A DNA stretch of 64,000 bases from Streptomyces aurantiogriseus (GCF_014649375.1 NZ_BMSX01000023.1:109982-173981), one strand, 5' to 3'. Counted from the first letter of the stretch, positions 25,985 to 35,044 are shown. The notes: generated from the sequence alone by a model not told the origin. Made by a program: numbers and translations.

Positions 25985-26005
25985 TTTATCGCGAATCGCG
26001 AATCA
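25985..26005. promoter_or_regulatory. Tandem TCGCGA operator candidate
   Basis: TCGCGA occurs at 25989-25994 and again at 25996-26001, in a locally AT-rich context (TTTGTTTATCGCGAATCGCG). Each copy is palindromic, and together with ATTCGCGAT on the other strand they make a compact symmetric site directly upstream of the ArsR-like start codon and about 175 bases before tnsA. Confidence 0.5.
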
Positions 26006-26176
26006 CTTGTCAAGAGGGGCGAGTTGGCGACCGCGGCGTGCCGGTTGTGCCCGGCCGGGCGGAGCTGCCGGGCGGGTCTGATGCTGTCCGGAAGGCGTCG
26101 TGTGGCAGGGGCAGCGGGGCGGGCGGTGTGCTATGAGGTCTGACGGACGTGTGGCCGCGTGAGGCAAGGGGCTTTC

Positions 26177-26935
26177 ATGGCACAGGAGTTACGGGTTCTC
26201 CACCAGGACCGGTATGGGGTGCGGCGGACCCTGCCGGTCGAGCGGATGGCCGGCGTTCCGCTGACCGAGCGGGGCGAGGTGTGGAAACCGTCGCGGCACC
26301 CCTCGCAGCGCAGCATCGTCACCTGGTGGTGGGCGGCGACCACCAGGCGGCATGTGGGCTGCCGGTCGCTGGAGCGGCTGGCGACGGCGATGCTGCTTGA
26401 CTTCCATCCGGGTGTGACCGGCTTCAGCGCCTGGTCGGGGCAGCTGATCTGGCGCGAGCGGGGCCGGGAGCGGCAGCTGGTGCCGGACTTCTTCGTGCGT
26501 ACTGCGGCCGGGGGCACGCTGGTGGTGGTGTGCCCGCCCCGGAAGGGGCCGAGTGAACGGTTCGAGCGGCAGCTGGAGGTGCTGCGTGAAGCGTGCGGGC
26601 AGGCGGGCTGGCAGCTCGCGGTGCCGCAATTGCCCGGGGCAGTGGCGCTGATCAATCTGCGGTGGGTCTCGCGGCGGCGCCATTGGCGGTACGGCGAAGC
26701 GGGCGTGGAGGCCGCGCTGGGCGAGGCCTTCGCCCGGCCGCGGCCGCTGATGGAGGGCGTGGCGCAGTGTGGGGTGCCGCGGATGCTGGCCCTGCCCCGG
26801 CTCTATCACATGCTGTGGTACCGGCGCTTGGGCGTGGACTGGGGTGTGCCGCTGGGTCCTGGGTCGCTGGTGGGGCCGCTGGGTGCGGGGGAACCGGACG
26901 CGGTGCGCCGGCCGTTCACGGCGGAGCAGCCATGA
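26177..26935 (+). CDS. tnsA: TnsA-like transposase endonuclease subunit with altered active site
   Basis: 252 residues from ATG 26177. The N-terminal catalytic-domain layout of TnsA is present: S-L-E-R-L at 64-68 with Glu66, a W-S-G-Q-L-I-W strand, and LVPDFFV with Asp104. The strand that should carry the E-x-K of the PD-(D/E)XK fold reads VVVCPP at 116-121, with neither Glu nor Lys. In Tn7, TnsA cuts the 5' strands at the transposon ends; loss of that chemistry turns movement into cointegrate formation. Position supports the assignment: it is the first gene of a TnsA-TnsB-TnsC series and overlaps tnsB by ATGA. The C-terminal half (R-L-Y-H-M-L-W-Y-R-R-L helix) probably contacts TnsC. I recall similar VVxCPP forms in other Streptomyces, so the change may be a family trait. 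Confidence 0.72.
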   Translation: MAQELRVLHQDRYGVRRTLPVERMAGVPLTERGEVWKPSRHPSQRSIVTWWWAATTRRHVGCRSLERLATAMLLDFHPGVTGFSAWSGQLIWRERGRERQLVPDFFVRTAAGGTLVVVCPPRKGPSERFERQLEVLREACGQAGWQLAVPQLPGAVALINLRWVSRRRHWRYGEAGVEAALGEAFARPRPLMEGVAQCGVPRMLALPRLYHMLWYRRLGVDWGVPLGPGSLVGPLGAGEPDAVRRPFTAEQP

Positions 26936-29397
26936 TGGCGCCCTTGAGCACGGCCGTGGTGGAGCGGGCGTCGCTGGTGGTGCGGCGGGCGCCGCGCGGG
27001 GTGCTGGTGCGTGGTGACCGGGTGCGCTGTCGCGGCAGCGTGTATGTGGTCGCCGGCCTGGACGGGGTGACGGTGTATCTGGCCCCCGTCGGCGGTGACC
27101 AGACCCCCGTGTCGGTGCCGCTGGCGGTGCTGGCCGCCGCCGTGGACTTCGCGGTCCTGGACGAGGCAGGGCAGCCCGTCGTCCAGGCCGAGCTGCCCGA
27201 CTTCGCTGCTCTGGAGGGCGTCCCCGCCTCTGCGGCGGAAGCGGCGCAGTCGTGGTGGCGGGCGGTCATCGAGGTCGACACCGGGCTGCCGCCCGACGCG
27301 CCCGCGGGGGCGCGGCCGCGGCCGATGTACGACCCGGCCACCACCACCTTCATCGAGCGCTACCAGGCCAAGGCGGCGGAGCTGCATGCCGTGCTGGGCT
27401 GGTCGGTGTCCTGGCAGACGGTGCAGGCCAAACGGCTGGCGTACCGCAAGAAGCGCACCGTGGTGGCGCTGGTGGATGGGCGCAGCACCAAACAGCGGCG
27501 GCTGTACGGGCTGACCGATGCGCGGGTGGTGGACCAGTTGCTGATGCTGGTGGACCGGCAGCGGCGGCGCACGGATACGCCGAGCGACGCGCGCAAGCTG
27601 TTCAAGCAGCTGCGGCGGACGGTGCGCGCCGCGCACGGGGAGTCGGTCAAGGTCCCGGCCGAGCCGACGCTGTACAAACTGCTGCAGCGGCTGGGTATCG
27701 ATGCGAGAGACCTGGGCGGCAGCCGGGGCGGCCGCCATCTGTCGGGCCCGGGCTCGGTGCCGCCCTTCTCGGTGACGTCGGCGACCATGCCGGGCGAACT
27801 CGTGCAGATCGACTCGACCGATCTGGACATCTGGGTGCTGGGCGACGACGGCCAGCCAGCCCGCGTGGAACTGACCTGCGCGGTGTGTGTGGCGACCCGC
27901 AGCATCATCGCCGCGGTAGTACGCCCCAAGCAGTCCGGGCGGCGCGGCAAACGCCGCAAGGTCGGCCAGGGCGGCCTGGTGGGAGCGCCGCGCCGCAAGG
28001 GCCGGGCGACGAAGGCGGTGGATGCCTGCGAGCTGCTGGCCCAGGCCCTGGTACCGGCACCGATGCGGCCCGGGTTCGACGCGGCCGTCCACGCCAGCGC
28101 CTCCGACCTGCCGTTCGAGGAACTGGTTGCGGTCGATGCCCGGTTCGCGCAGGCCGCGGCCCGGCCGGTGATCATTCCTGATCTGATCGTCATCGACCAC
28201 GGCACGGTGTTCGCCGGGCGGACCTTCTTCGACGCATGCGAGTACCTGGGCATCTCGGTGCGGCCGGCGCGCAAGCGCACGGGCCAGGACAAGGGAGTCG
28301 TGGAGCGCACCTTCGGAACCGTGAAATCGAAGTTCAGCCAGCACGTGAACACTTACACCGGCAACGATCCGGTGCGGGTGCGGCGGACTGTGGACGGCGA
28401 GCGGCTGTGGACGCTGGCCGAACTCGACGACATGCTCCAGCAGTGGATCGCGCTGGACTGGCAGAACACGCCGCATCCCGAGCTCGCCGATCCCTACGAC
28501 GCCTACCTGCCCGAGCTGACGCCGAACCAGATGTACGCCGCCTGCGTGGCCGTCGACGGCTATCTGCCGATCCCGCTGACCCGCGACGACTATCTGCGGC
28601 TGCTGCCGACCGCCTGGGTGGGCGTGAGCAAGCAGGGCATCCGGTTCAAGAACCGCACCTACGACAACCTCGAGCGCGATCCGAAGAAGGGGCTCAACCC
28701 CTGCCGCGGAGTCCGCTCCGGGCTGCAGGGCAGGAGAAAGGGCCGGTGGGAGCTGCGGTACACGCCCAACGACCTGTCGAGGGTGTGGCTGCGTAACCAT
28801 GACGCCAACGAGTGGGTGGAGGCGACGTGGGTGCACCAGCACCTGGTCGGGCAGCCGTTCACGCAGTTCTTGTGGGACATCGCCGCCTCCCAGCATCTCG
28901 AGCGGGGCGGCCGGATCATCGACGAGGAGGCCATCGCGCAGGCGCTCGCCGAACTGCTGGAGCGCGCCGCCGAGGGCCCGGACCGGGCCGCACGGGTACA
29001 ACTGCCCGACGGCTACACGCCCGTGCCGCCGCCGGCGCCGGCTGCAGCGTTCGACCCGTATGCGGGGCGCGCGCCGCTGGACCGCTCTCAACTGCTGGCC
29101 CTGGACGCGGAATCGGACGGAGACCCGCTGGACTGGGAGTCGGGCGGGAATCCGCTGGCGCTGGACGACACCGGCCTGTACGCGGCCGGCCGGGCGCAGG
29201 CGGTCATCGACTGGGACAGCGGGCCGGTGGCCCCGGACGCCTCGCTCGCCGCCTGGGAGAGCGCCCCGGCCGGTGGGGCGGCTGGTGAGGGCGGTGAGGG
29301 CCTGGCCGGCCGCTACCGGCGGATCATCGCCGACATCCGCCAGACGCACACCACCGGCGAGGAGGACGGTGATGACGATGGTGACGGCGTGGCGTGA
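26932..29397 (+). CDS. tnsB: TnsB-like DDE transposase
   Basis: 821 residues. The RNase H-fold catalytic triad is intact: Asp294 in VQIDSTDLDIWV, Asp422 in IVIDHGTVF and Glu459 in KGVVERTFGTVK. An N-terminal HTH-rich part (about 190-260, including TLYKLLQRLGI) should bind the element ends. After the catalytic core comes a Mu-type beta-barrel (W-V-G-V-S-K-Q-G-I-R-F-K-N-R-T-Y near 560) and an acidic, disordered tail ending in Asp/Glu repeats, which in Tn7 is the TnsC-contact region. The start ATG 26932 overlaps the tnsA stop; ATG 26935 is equally placed. It performs the 3'-end cleavage and strand transfer of a Tn7-like element. Confidence 0.9.
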   Translation: MMAPLSTAVVERASLVVRRAPRGVLVRGDRVRCRGSVYVVAGLDGVTVYLAPVGGDQTPVSVPLAVLAAAVDFAVLDEAGQPVVQAELPDFAALEGVPASAAEAAQSWWRAVIEVDTGLPPDAPAGARPRPMYDPATTTFIERYQAKAAELHAVLGWSVSWQTVQAKRLAYRKKRTVVALVDGRSTKQRRLYGLTDARVVDQLLMLVDRQRRRTDTPSDARKLFKQLRRTVRAAHGESVKVPAEPTLYKLLQRLGIDARDLGGSRGGRHLSGPGSVPPFSVTSATMPGELVQIDSTDLDIWVLGDDGQPARVELTCAVCVATRSIIAAVVRPKQSGRRGKRRKVGQGGLVGAPRRKGRATKAVDACELLAQALVPAPMRPGFDAAVHASASDLPFEELVAVDARFAQAAARPVIIPDLIVIDHGTVFAGRTFFDACEYLGISVRPARKRTGQDKGVVERTFGTVKSKFSQHVNTYTGNDPVRVRRTVDGERLWTLAELDDMLQQWIALDWQNTPHPELADPYDAYLPELTPNQMYAACVAVDGYLPIPLTRDDYLRLLPTAWVGVSKQGIRFKNRTYDNLERDPKKGLNPCRGVRSGLQGRRKGRWELRYTPNDLSRVWLRNHDANEWVEATWVHQHLVGQPFTQFLWDIAASQHLERGGRIIDEEAIAQALAELLERAAEGPDRAARVQLPDGYTPVPPPAPAAAFDPYAGRAPLDRSQLLALDAESDGDPLDWESGGNPLALDDTGLYAAGRAQAVIDWDSGPVAPDASLAAWESAPAGGAAGEGGEGLAGRYRRIIADIRQTHTTGEEDGDDDGDGVA

Positions 29398-29475
29398 GCC
29401 TCATGCCAGGCGATCTGGGCACCCCGGGCGTTCCGGGACCGCCGGCTGGACAAAGAGCGGAAAGGGAATTTCGTG

Positions 29476-30519
29476 ATGGAGGCGGACAAGGCCGGCGAAG
29501 AGCTGCTGCTGGCCCGCATGAGCGAACCGGAGCCGATGTTCCTGGCCCCGCCGACCCCTTTGTGGCCAGAGGACTGTTATGCCTGGCGGGCGCTGGCCGC
29601 CCGGCTGGTCAAGCCGCCGGACCTGGCCGACTGCGCTCCCGAGGGCACGGAGGTCACCGAACACGACCCGCGGCTGCTCTACCACGGGCACATGAACATC
29701 GTGGTCACGCCGGCGATCACCGAAGCCTTGAAGGTGGTGGCCACGCGGGTGTCCGCCAACCGGCAGCGTGAGGGCGGCAAGGTCGGGATCATCGTGGAAG
29801 GCCCGCGCGGCACCGGCAAGAGCGCCCTGCTGCGGTGGATCGGCGTGCACTGGGAACAGAAGCTTTCCAAGCTGTACGGGCCGGACGAGAACCGCATCCC
29901 GGTGATCACGCTGAACGTGCCGCCGACGGCGCGCGGCAACCGCAACTGGGCGGGCACCTTCGCCCGTTTTCTGGGCCAGGACCGCGAGAGCGGGGATCCG
30001 ACCGAGTCCGTCATCCGTACGATGCGCAGGGCCCGCACCCTGCTCGTCCTCATCGACGGCATCGAGCGGCTGCGCACCGCGGTGGAGGCGGAACTGGCGT
30101 TCCAGTACCTGGATATGATCAGCGAGGAGACCGGCGCCACGTTCATCTACTGCGGGCGCGGCGCACGCTCCATCGTCGACCCGCTCACCCGGGACAACGA
30201 GACGCCCCTGGAACCGAACGAGCAGCCGTGGGGCGATCACCCCGTGCTGCGCACCAGCCGGATCGGCTTCAGTGACGAGGAGACCCGCACGTTCGCCGTC
30301 ATCGTCGACCGGTTCGACAAGAATTTGCGGCTGTACCGGCACACGCGCGGCGACCTGCTGGAGCTGTCGCAGGACCTGCACACCCGCAGCCGCGGCAACA
30401 TGCGGATGCTGTCGCATCTGATCTGCCAGGCGGCGCAGAAGGCGATCCGCTCCAGGCAGGAGCGCATCACCCTGGAGCTGTTGGAATCGATCCCGCTCGG
30501 CGGTGTCGTGCACTTGTGA
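29476..30519 (+). CDS. tnsC: TnsC/TniB-like AAA+ transposition regulator
   Basis: 347 residues from ATG 29476; GTG 29473 directly before it is an alternative. Walker A is GPRGTGKSA at 109-117 and Walker B is LLVLIDGIERL at 189-199. A following F-I-Y-C-G-R-G-A-R strand holds the sensor region, and an R-G-N-M-R-M-L-S-H-L helix the arginine-rich lid. TnsC forms ATP-dependent rings on target DNA and passes the target chosen by TniQ/TnsD to TnsAB. AAAGGGA lies about 8 bases upstream. The gap of 78 bases after tnsB has no promoter-like sequence, so the three genes are one operon, ended by a strong hairpin at 30528. Confidence 0.86.
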   Translation: MEADKAGEELLLARMSEPEPMFLAPPTPLWPEDCYAWRALAARLVKPPDLADCAPEGTEVTEHDPRLLYHGHMNIVVTPAITEALKVVATRVSANRQREGGKVGIIVEGPRGTGKSALLRWIGVHWEQKLSKLYGPDENRIPVITLNVPPTARGNRNWAGTFARFLGQDRESGDPTESVIRTMRRARTLLVLIDGIERLRTAVEAELAFQYLDMISEETGATFIYCGRGARSIVDPLTRDNETPLEPNEQPWGDHPVLRTSRIGFSDEETRTFAVIVDRFDKNLRLYRHTRGDLLELSQDLHTRSRGNMRMLSHLICQAAQKAIRSRQERITLELLESIPLGGVVHL

Positions 30520-30527
30520 CCTGCTCC

Positions 30528-30560
30528 CCGCTCCCTGCCGCTCTGGGGGGCAGGGAGCGG
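30528..30560. terminator. Strong hairpin between convergent tnsC and helicase genes
   Basis: CCGCTCCCTGCC at 30528-30539 pairs perfectly over 12 bases with GGCAGGGAGCGG at 30549-30560 around a 9-base loop. It starts 8 bases after the tnsC stop and lies 60 bases before the stop of the opposite-strand helicase gene, so it can serve both directions. There is no U-tract, as is usual in actinomycetes. Confidence 0.75.
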
Positions 30561-30619
30561 CCGCGGTGGGGGCGTGCGACGAGCCGCGGTCGCCTGGGCG
30601 TGGCCGCGGCTGACTGTGG

Positions 30620-32965
30620 CTAGCGGGGCGGTTGGGGGCGCTTGCGGCGTCCCAGTTGGGGGTCCCAGACCATGCGCAGCGCTTCCAGGGCACGGCGCTG
30701 CTCTTCGGTGAGCACCTCGGGGTGCCTGCGGCACTGGTGGATCCACTCCCCCAGCGGGAACGTCTTTGACTGCTCGCCGCCGTTGCCCCACCACCACAGT
30801 TCCTGGTGGCGGCGGGGGACGTCGATATGGCCTTCGCGAGCCAGGAACGCGGCAAGGTGTCCAAGGCCCTCGTAGAAGGCGTGGCGTTCGGGGTCGTGGT
30901 AGCTGTCGTAGTAGATGCCGTCGGGCAGGGGCGGGATGCCCAGCTGGAGCAGCAGGTCCTGCTGGGCTTCGTCCAAGCGGAAGAACTGCAGCCGCTGTTT
31001 GTAGATCCAGTTCATGGTGATGCGGTCCTCGCGGCTTGTGTCCTTGGAGGACTGCGAGGTGAACCGCCAGCCGGGGGCCTGGGCAAGCGCCTTGGCACGG
31101 GCGTATTTGCGCTTCCAGTCCATCCAGGGCGCGTTCCAGTGCGGGTCGAGGGCGGCGAGTGCCTGCTGGTGAGCGTCGGGCAGCCGGCCGGCGGCGGCCT
31201 TGCGGCGCTGGGTGGCCAGCCATCTGCCCAGCTGGTGGCCGCCGATGTCGGCCTTGACGGGGACGGCGAGGTGGCCGTGCTCGGCCGCCCAGGCGCGGGC
31301 GTGCTCCAGCATGGAGTCGAAGGTCTGCGCCGGCGCGGTCCAGGGCAGGCCGAGCGCGTCCAGGGCCCGTTTGTGTTCGGCCGGCAGACGGTCCAGGAAG
31401 TGGCGCAGGCGCAGGTTGCTCACGCACTCGCCCAAGGCGAAGCCGTCCGGGTCGGTGTAGTCGGCGGGGACGTCCAGGTGCCCGAAGCTGGTGCGGTAGC
31501 GGCTGGCGGAGGCAAGGGCCTGTTCCCAGGTGCCGATGGCCGGCAGAGTGATCTCCAGGCCGAGGGCGCGGGCCAGTTGCGCGGCGCGCTCGGGATGGGC
31601 GTAGTAGACGGCCCGCCGCGCGGTGGTGGTGGCGGTGCGCGTGCGGGCGGGCAACGCGATGCGATCCATGAACGATTCGTCGTGGGCGCGCAGCGCCTGC
31701 AGGAGGGTGAGCAGGTTCGCGAACGCGGAGTCCTGCAGCAGGTCGGCGGTGTCAGCGCCGGGGTGGAGGTAGACCGGGAAGATCAGGGTGGTCTTCTTCC
31801 CGGAACCGGGGGGCTGGCGCAGGCCGCGGCCGACGGCCTGGATGGCGTCGATGGTGCTGTAGCGCGGGTCGGCGAAGACCACGGCGTCGACGTCGGGCAT
31901 GTCGACGCCCTCGTTCAGCACCCGCACGTTGGACAGCACCGCGCAGTCCCGGTCGGGGTCGGCGAAGTCGTCCAGCAGGTCGCGGCGCCAGTCGCCCGGC
32001 TGTTGGCCGTGGATCGCCTGCGCCCACAGGTTCTCGATGCGCAGTTCCTCACCGACCTCCAGGGCGGTGGCCGGAAGAGAGGCGGCGAAGGCCTGTGCGA
32101 GGGCGACGCGGTTGTGGAAGACCAGGACGCGGCGCAGCCGGTGTTCGGCGATCGCCCGCAGCAGGGCGACCTGGGCGGCGGCGTTGCGCAGCCCGTTGTG
32201 GTGGGCACTGGTGGCCGGGCGGCGGGCGGCGAGGATGGCGTGCAGGTCGCTGTCGTCGACGATGGGCATGATGACCTGGTAGTCGGCCAGGATGCCGCGC
32301 TCGATGGCCTCGGCCATGCCCAGCTCGAACACGGTCGGGCCGAAGATCTCGCGGTGGTCCATGGTGGCCAGCGGGATGCGTTCCATGAACGGCAGCAGCT
32401 CGCCCGCGGCCGGGGCACCCCAGATCCTGGGCGTGGCGGTCATGTAGAGGCGGGTCTTGGCGGGGATCGCGCTGTCGTCGTGGACGGTGCCCCAGCCGTC
32501 TCCGAAGGCGGAGCAGGTGCGGTGGGCCTCATCGGCGATCACCAGGTCCCAGGGCGGCAGGCCGTGCTGCTCGTGGGCACGCTGGATGTGGTGCAGCGAG
32601 CCGTAGGTGGCGAACACGGTGACCGGGCCGCCGACCCGCATCGCACGGGCGATCGCCCGCGGGTGACGGGTCATCACCGCCTCGCCGGGGGACAGTCCGC
32701 TCTCCCGCTGGCGCAGGGAGCAGACGCCGAGCGCGAGCCCCGCCCGGCCGGCTTCGCGCCAGCGTCTGATGGTCTGCGTCACCAGGGCTTTCGTCGGCAT
32801 CAGCACCAGCACGGCGCCCTGGGGGGCCAGGCGCTGCGCGGCCTGCTGGGCGATCAGGGTCTTGCCGGTGCCGCAGGCGGCCACCACCGTCATGCGCTGT
32901 TCGCCGGCGGCCACGGCGGCCTCGATCGCGGCGAGCGCCTCGATCTGGTGCTCGCGTAACTCCAT
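30620..32965 (-). CDS. DEAD/DEAH-box helicase with helicase-associated (HA) repeats
   Basis: 781 residues from ATG 32965, with AGGAGAGGG just upstream. Superfamily II core: Walker A AACGTGKT at 29-36, DEAH at 145-148 (VIADEAHRT), MTATPR motif III, and the second RecA domain with VRVLNEGVDMPDV and QAVGRGLRQ. The C-terminal part contains several copies of the HA domain pattern (W...G.L.VP......LG.W...R) near 480-550, 555-625 and 700-760. Such proteins are frequent in actinomycetes and resemble type I restriction HsdR-like translocases without the nuclease. It sits opposite in direction between tnsC and tniQ. Either it is cargo placed inside the transposition module or it takes part in it; there is no direct evidence for the second. 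Confidence 0.86.
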   Translation of the reverse strand: MELREHQIEALAAIEAAVAAGEQRMTVVAACGTGKTLIAQQAAQRLAPQGAVLVLMPTKALVTQTIRRWREAGRAGLALGVCSLRQRESGLSPGEAVMTRHPRAIARAMRVGGPVTVFATYGSLHHIQRAHEQHGLPPWDLVIADEAHRTCSAFGDGWGTVHDDSAIPAKTRLYMTATPRIWGAPAAGELLPFMERIPLATMDHREIFGPTVFELGMAEAIERGILADYQVIMPIVDDSDLHAILAARRPATSAHHNGLRNAAAQVALLRAIAEHRLRRVLVFHNRVALAQAFAASLPATALEVGEELRIENLWAQAIHGQQPGDWRRDLLDDFADPDRDCAVLSNVRVLNEGVDMPDVDAVVFADPRYSTIDAIQAVGRGLRQPPGSGKKTTLIFPVYLHPGADTADLLQDSAFANLLTLLQALRAHDESFMDRIALPARTRTATTTARRAVYYAHPERAAQLARALGLEITLPAIGTWEQALASASRYRTSFGHLDVPADYTDPDGFALGECVSNLRLRHFLDRLPAEHKRALDALGLPWTAPAQTFDSMLEHARAWAAEHGHLAVPVKADIGGHQLGRWLATQRRKAAAGRLPDAHQQALAALDPHWNAPWMDWKRKYARAKALAQAPGWRFTSQSSKDTSREDRITMNWIYKQRLQFFRLDEAQQDLLLQLGIPPLPDGIYYDSYHDPERHAFYEGLGHLAAFLAREGHIDVPRRHQELWWWGNGGEQSKTFPLGEWIHQCRRHPEVLTEEQRRALEALRMVWDPQLGRRKRPQPPR

Positions 32966-33284
32966 ACCCTCTCCTCACGGAGCTGCCGAGGCACCGCGTC
33001 ATGCCGGGCCGGGCCTTCAGATCGGGCGGGAATGTACTCGCTGGACACGCCGGCGCGGGCGGGGCATCGAACAGTTTCGGTCAAAGAAGCGTCGTGCCCG
33101 GGACGCCATGGCCGAACGCACCGCGTGCGGCGGCCGGGGGCCGTAGAGAAGTACGCGGACAGGCGGAGCGTCTCTTCGCGGGCCACGGCTGGCCGCTGCG
33201 GATAGCAGTGGCCCGTGGGGCTCGGCGCGGTGCCCCGGCGGTAAGACCGGCGCCCCCGTTGGGGGCAAATGATGAGGAAGGCAT
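32966..33284. other. Divergent spacer between helicase and TniQ genes
   Basis: About 319 bases hold both divergent promoters; no consensus -35/-10 was found. Just before tniQ, GCCCCC-3-GGGGGC at 33252-33266 forms a six-pair hairpin that ends 19 bases before the start codon and may affect translation of the tniQ message. No gene is supported. Confidence 0.4.
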
Positions 33285-34445
33285 GTGCCAGTGACGGCGT
33301 CCCGTACCCCCCGTGCCCGCGCGGCCCGACCGCGCCGGGCGAAGGCCTGGCGCCCGGCGAAGCGGCTGGGGCGGTCGGTGATGCCGTTCATCGGCGGAGA
33401 GTCGACCGGCTCCTACACGCGCCGCCTGGCGGACCTCAACGGCGGTATCCCCGATGAGGAGTTCTGGCTCATGTTCGGAACCCCGCTGCGCCAAGGCAGG
33501 TGCCCGAGCGACCCGCGCTACGGCGACGGGTATCTGAACCCGGCCGCGTTGGAGCGGCTCGCCGTCATGGCCGGCCGCCAGGTCACCGAGTTGCAGCGCG
33601 CGCTGCCGAACCTGCGCGGCCCCAGGCTGCTGCCGGTGGACGGCCCGCCGGTGTGGGACTGGCCCTGGGAGACAGAGGGCTGCTTCCTGGTGCGGGTGTG
33701 CGAGCTGTGCGCCCGCATCAAAGGCACCAGCCTGGAGGCCTACCTGGCCTGCGATGCGACCTGGCAGGTGTGCGCCCGCCACGGCCGCTGGCTGGACAAC
33801 CGCCGTGAACCGGGGACGGCCGCCCTCCCCCTGACCGCACTGCCCGAGGTCGTCACCGCCCACCGGCTGCGGCTGCAGTTGGAGCGGCGCCTGGGCGCGG
33901 GCGGCCGCGCGATGTTCGCGGACGCCTATGCCATCGTCTCGTGCTGGTGGAACGTCCCCGCTCTCAACGCGCCGGTGTGGCAGGCCCGCAGACGCGCCCT
34001 GGGACACGCCGGGCGGGACGAGCTGCGCGTTGCGCCGCTGGTGTTCTACCCGGAGGCTGTCCACCTGGCCCGGGCGCTGGCGGCGCGGGAACGGCGGCGC
34101 CTGCGCCATACCCTGACACCGGACCAGGACCACGCCTGGCTGGAGCGGGTCGCGCTGCTCCTACACGAGTGGGGCATCCCGGCCGAGGGCCTGGATGTGG
34201 TCGGGATCTGGGCCAGCCAGCATCCGCTCCTGTCACGGCCGCGGCGCACCCGGCAGACCGGGACCACCGCGGAGCGGCCGGCCCGCGGCCGCCACCGGCG
34301 TCTGCCCCTGACCGCCCCGCACACCGAACAGACGCTGGAGGCGACCCTGGGCGAACGCTCCTGCCTGCCCTGGAAGCTGGGCCAGATGATCACCACCGAA
34401 CTGCTTCCCGCCCCGGGAAGCTGGACTCTGAGGGGCCGCGCGTAA
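33285..34445 (+). CDS. tniQ: TniQ/TnsD-family target-selection protein
   Basis: 386 residues from GTG 33285, with GAGGAAGG upstream; GTG 33291 is also possible and MPFIGGES near residue 33 marks where the family similarity begins (G-E-S-x-x-S-Y-x-R-R-L-A). The zinc site is clear: C-E-L-C at 139-142, then Cys156, Cys163 and His166 in C-A-R-H-G-R-W-L. A helical C-terminal region would be the DNA-reading part. TniQ and TnsD proteins choose the attachment site and recruit TnsC. The length is intermediate between short TniQ and the long site-specific TnsD, and no second TniQ/TnsE was seen, so there is a single targeting route. Its separation from tnsABC by an opposite-strand helicase is unusual. 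Confidence 0.82.
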   Translation: MPVTASRTPRARAARPRRAKAWRPAKRLGRSVMPFIGGESTGSYTRRLADLNGGIPDEEFWLMFGTPLRQGRCPSDPRYGDGYLNPAALERLAVMAGRQVTELQRALPNLRGPRLLPVDGPPVWDWPWETEGCFLVRVCELCARIKGTSLEAYLACDATWQVCARHGRWLDNRREPGTAALPLTALPEVVTAHRLRLQLERRLGAGGRAMFADAYAIVSCWWNVPALNAPVWQARRRALGHAGRDELRVAPLVFYPEAVHLARALAARERRRLRHTLTPDQDHAWLERVALLLHEWGIPAEGLDVVGIWASQHPLLSRPRRTRQTGTTAERPARGRHRRLPLTAPHTEQTLEATLGERSCLPWKLGQMITTELLPAPGSWTLRGRA

Positions 34446-34653
34446 GACCCACCCGCCGTGACTGCCGCGCGCCCCAGCCCGCCGCCTGTCCACGGATCAC
34501 CAACGGCGACGTTCCCGTCCGCCGCCTCGGACGGCGTCTCGGCGTTGCGTGCGCCGGGGCTCAGCCACCCGGCCGCCCCCGCCGGGGTCGGGAGACGAGG
34601 CGCCTCGCACGGGCATGGCCTGCATGGACGCGCTGTGCGCGCAGGATGGGGGA

Positions 34654-35044
34654 ATGCCCGAAGACTCTGCTCCCGCGCGCCCGGTCCAGATCCCCGCACG
34701 GATACACGCCGTGGGACCGGGTTGGCGGCACCTGCTGGAGCGTCTGCACGAACAGATCCGTACGGTCTTGCCCGGCTACCGTCTCCTCGATCTTAAGGAG
34801 AAGCTCGGCGGCCTTCGTGTCTACGTGGGGTGGCCAACGGGCAGCGGCGACACCCTGCGGACGCTGATCTGCCGCCGAGGCGGAGGCGGAGCGCACCTGT
34901 GAGTTCTGCGGGGCACCCAGCCGCATCCGCACCCGCGATGACCGGCCGGGAGGGTGGCGCAAAGCCGTATGCGGCACCTGCCATACCGCCTGGTCAGCAC
35001 GTCGAATCATGATCGTCCAGGGTGTCGTGCGTGAGCGCGGGTGA
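34654..35044 (+). pseudogene. Small conserved zinc-finger protein gene broken by one base
   Basis: From ATG 34654, with a G-rich ribosome site just upstream, the frame gives WRHLLERLHEQIRTVLPGYR and KEKLGGLRVYVGW, a pattern common in small Streptomyces proteins. At about 34868-34870 the frame must shift by one base, after which AEAERTCEFCGAPSRIRTRD and GWRKAVCGTCH follow and end at the TGA 35042-35044. The joined product would be about 129 residues with C-x2-C ... C-x2-C zinc-binding pairs. An extra T in GATCT would explain the break. The family is uncharacterised. Whether this is a mutation or a sequence error is unclear. Confidence 0.6.

Noticed and set aside
25979..26176. A Tn7-like right end next to tnsA.
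   Set aside because: No repeated TnsB-site-like sequences or target duplication could be found here or at a matching far end.
26806..29349. An 847-codon minus-strand frame opposite tnsB.
   Set aside because: Antisense shadow of a gene with intact DDE motifs; composition is His/Arg/Gln-rich and unlike a protein.
30806..32959. A 717-codon plus-strand frame opposite the HA-repeat helicase.
   Set aside because: Gly/Val/Gln-rich shadow; the helicase motifs lie on the minus strand.
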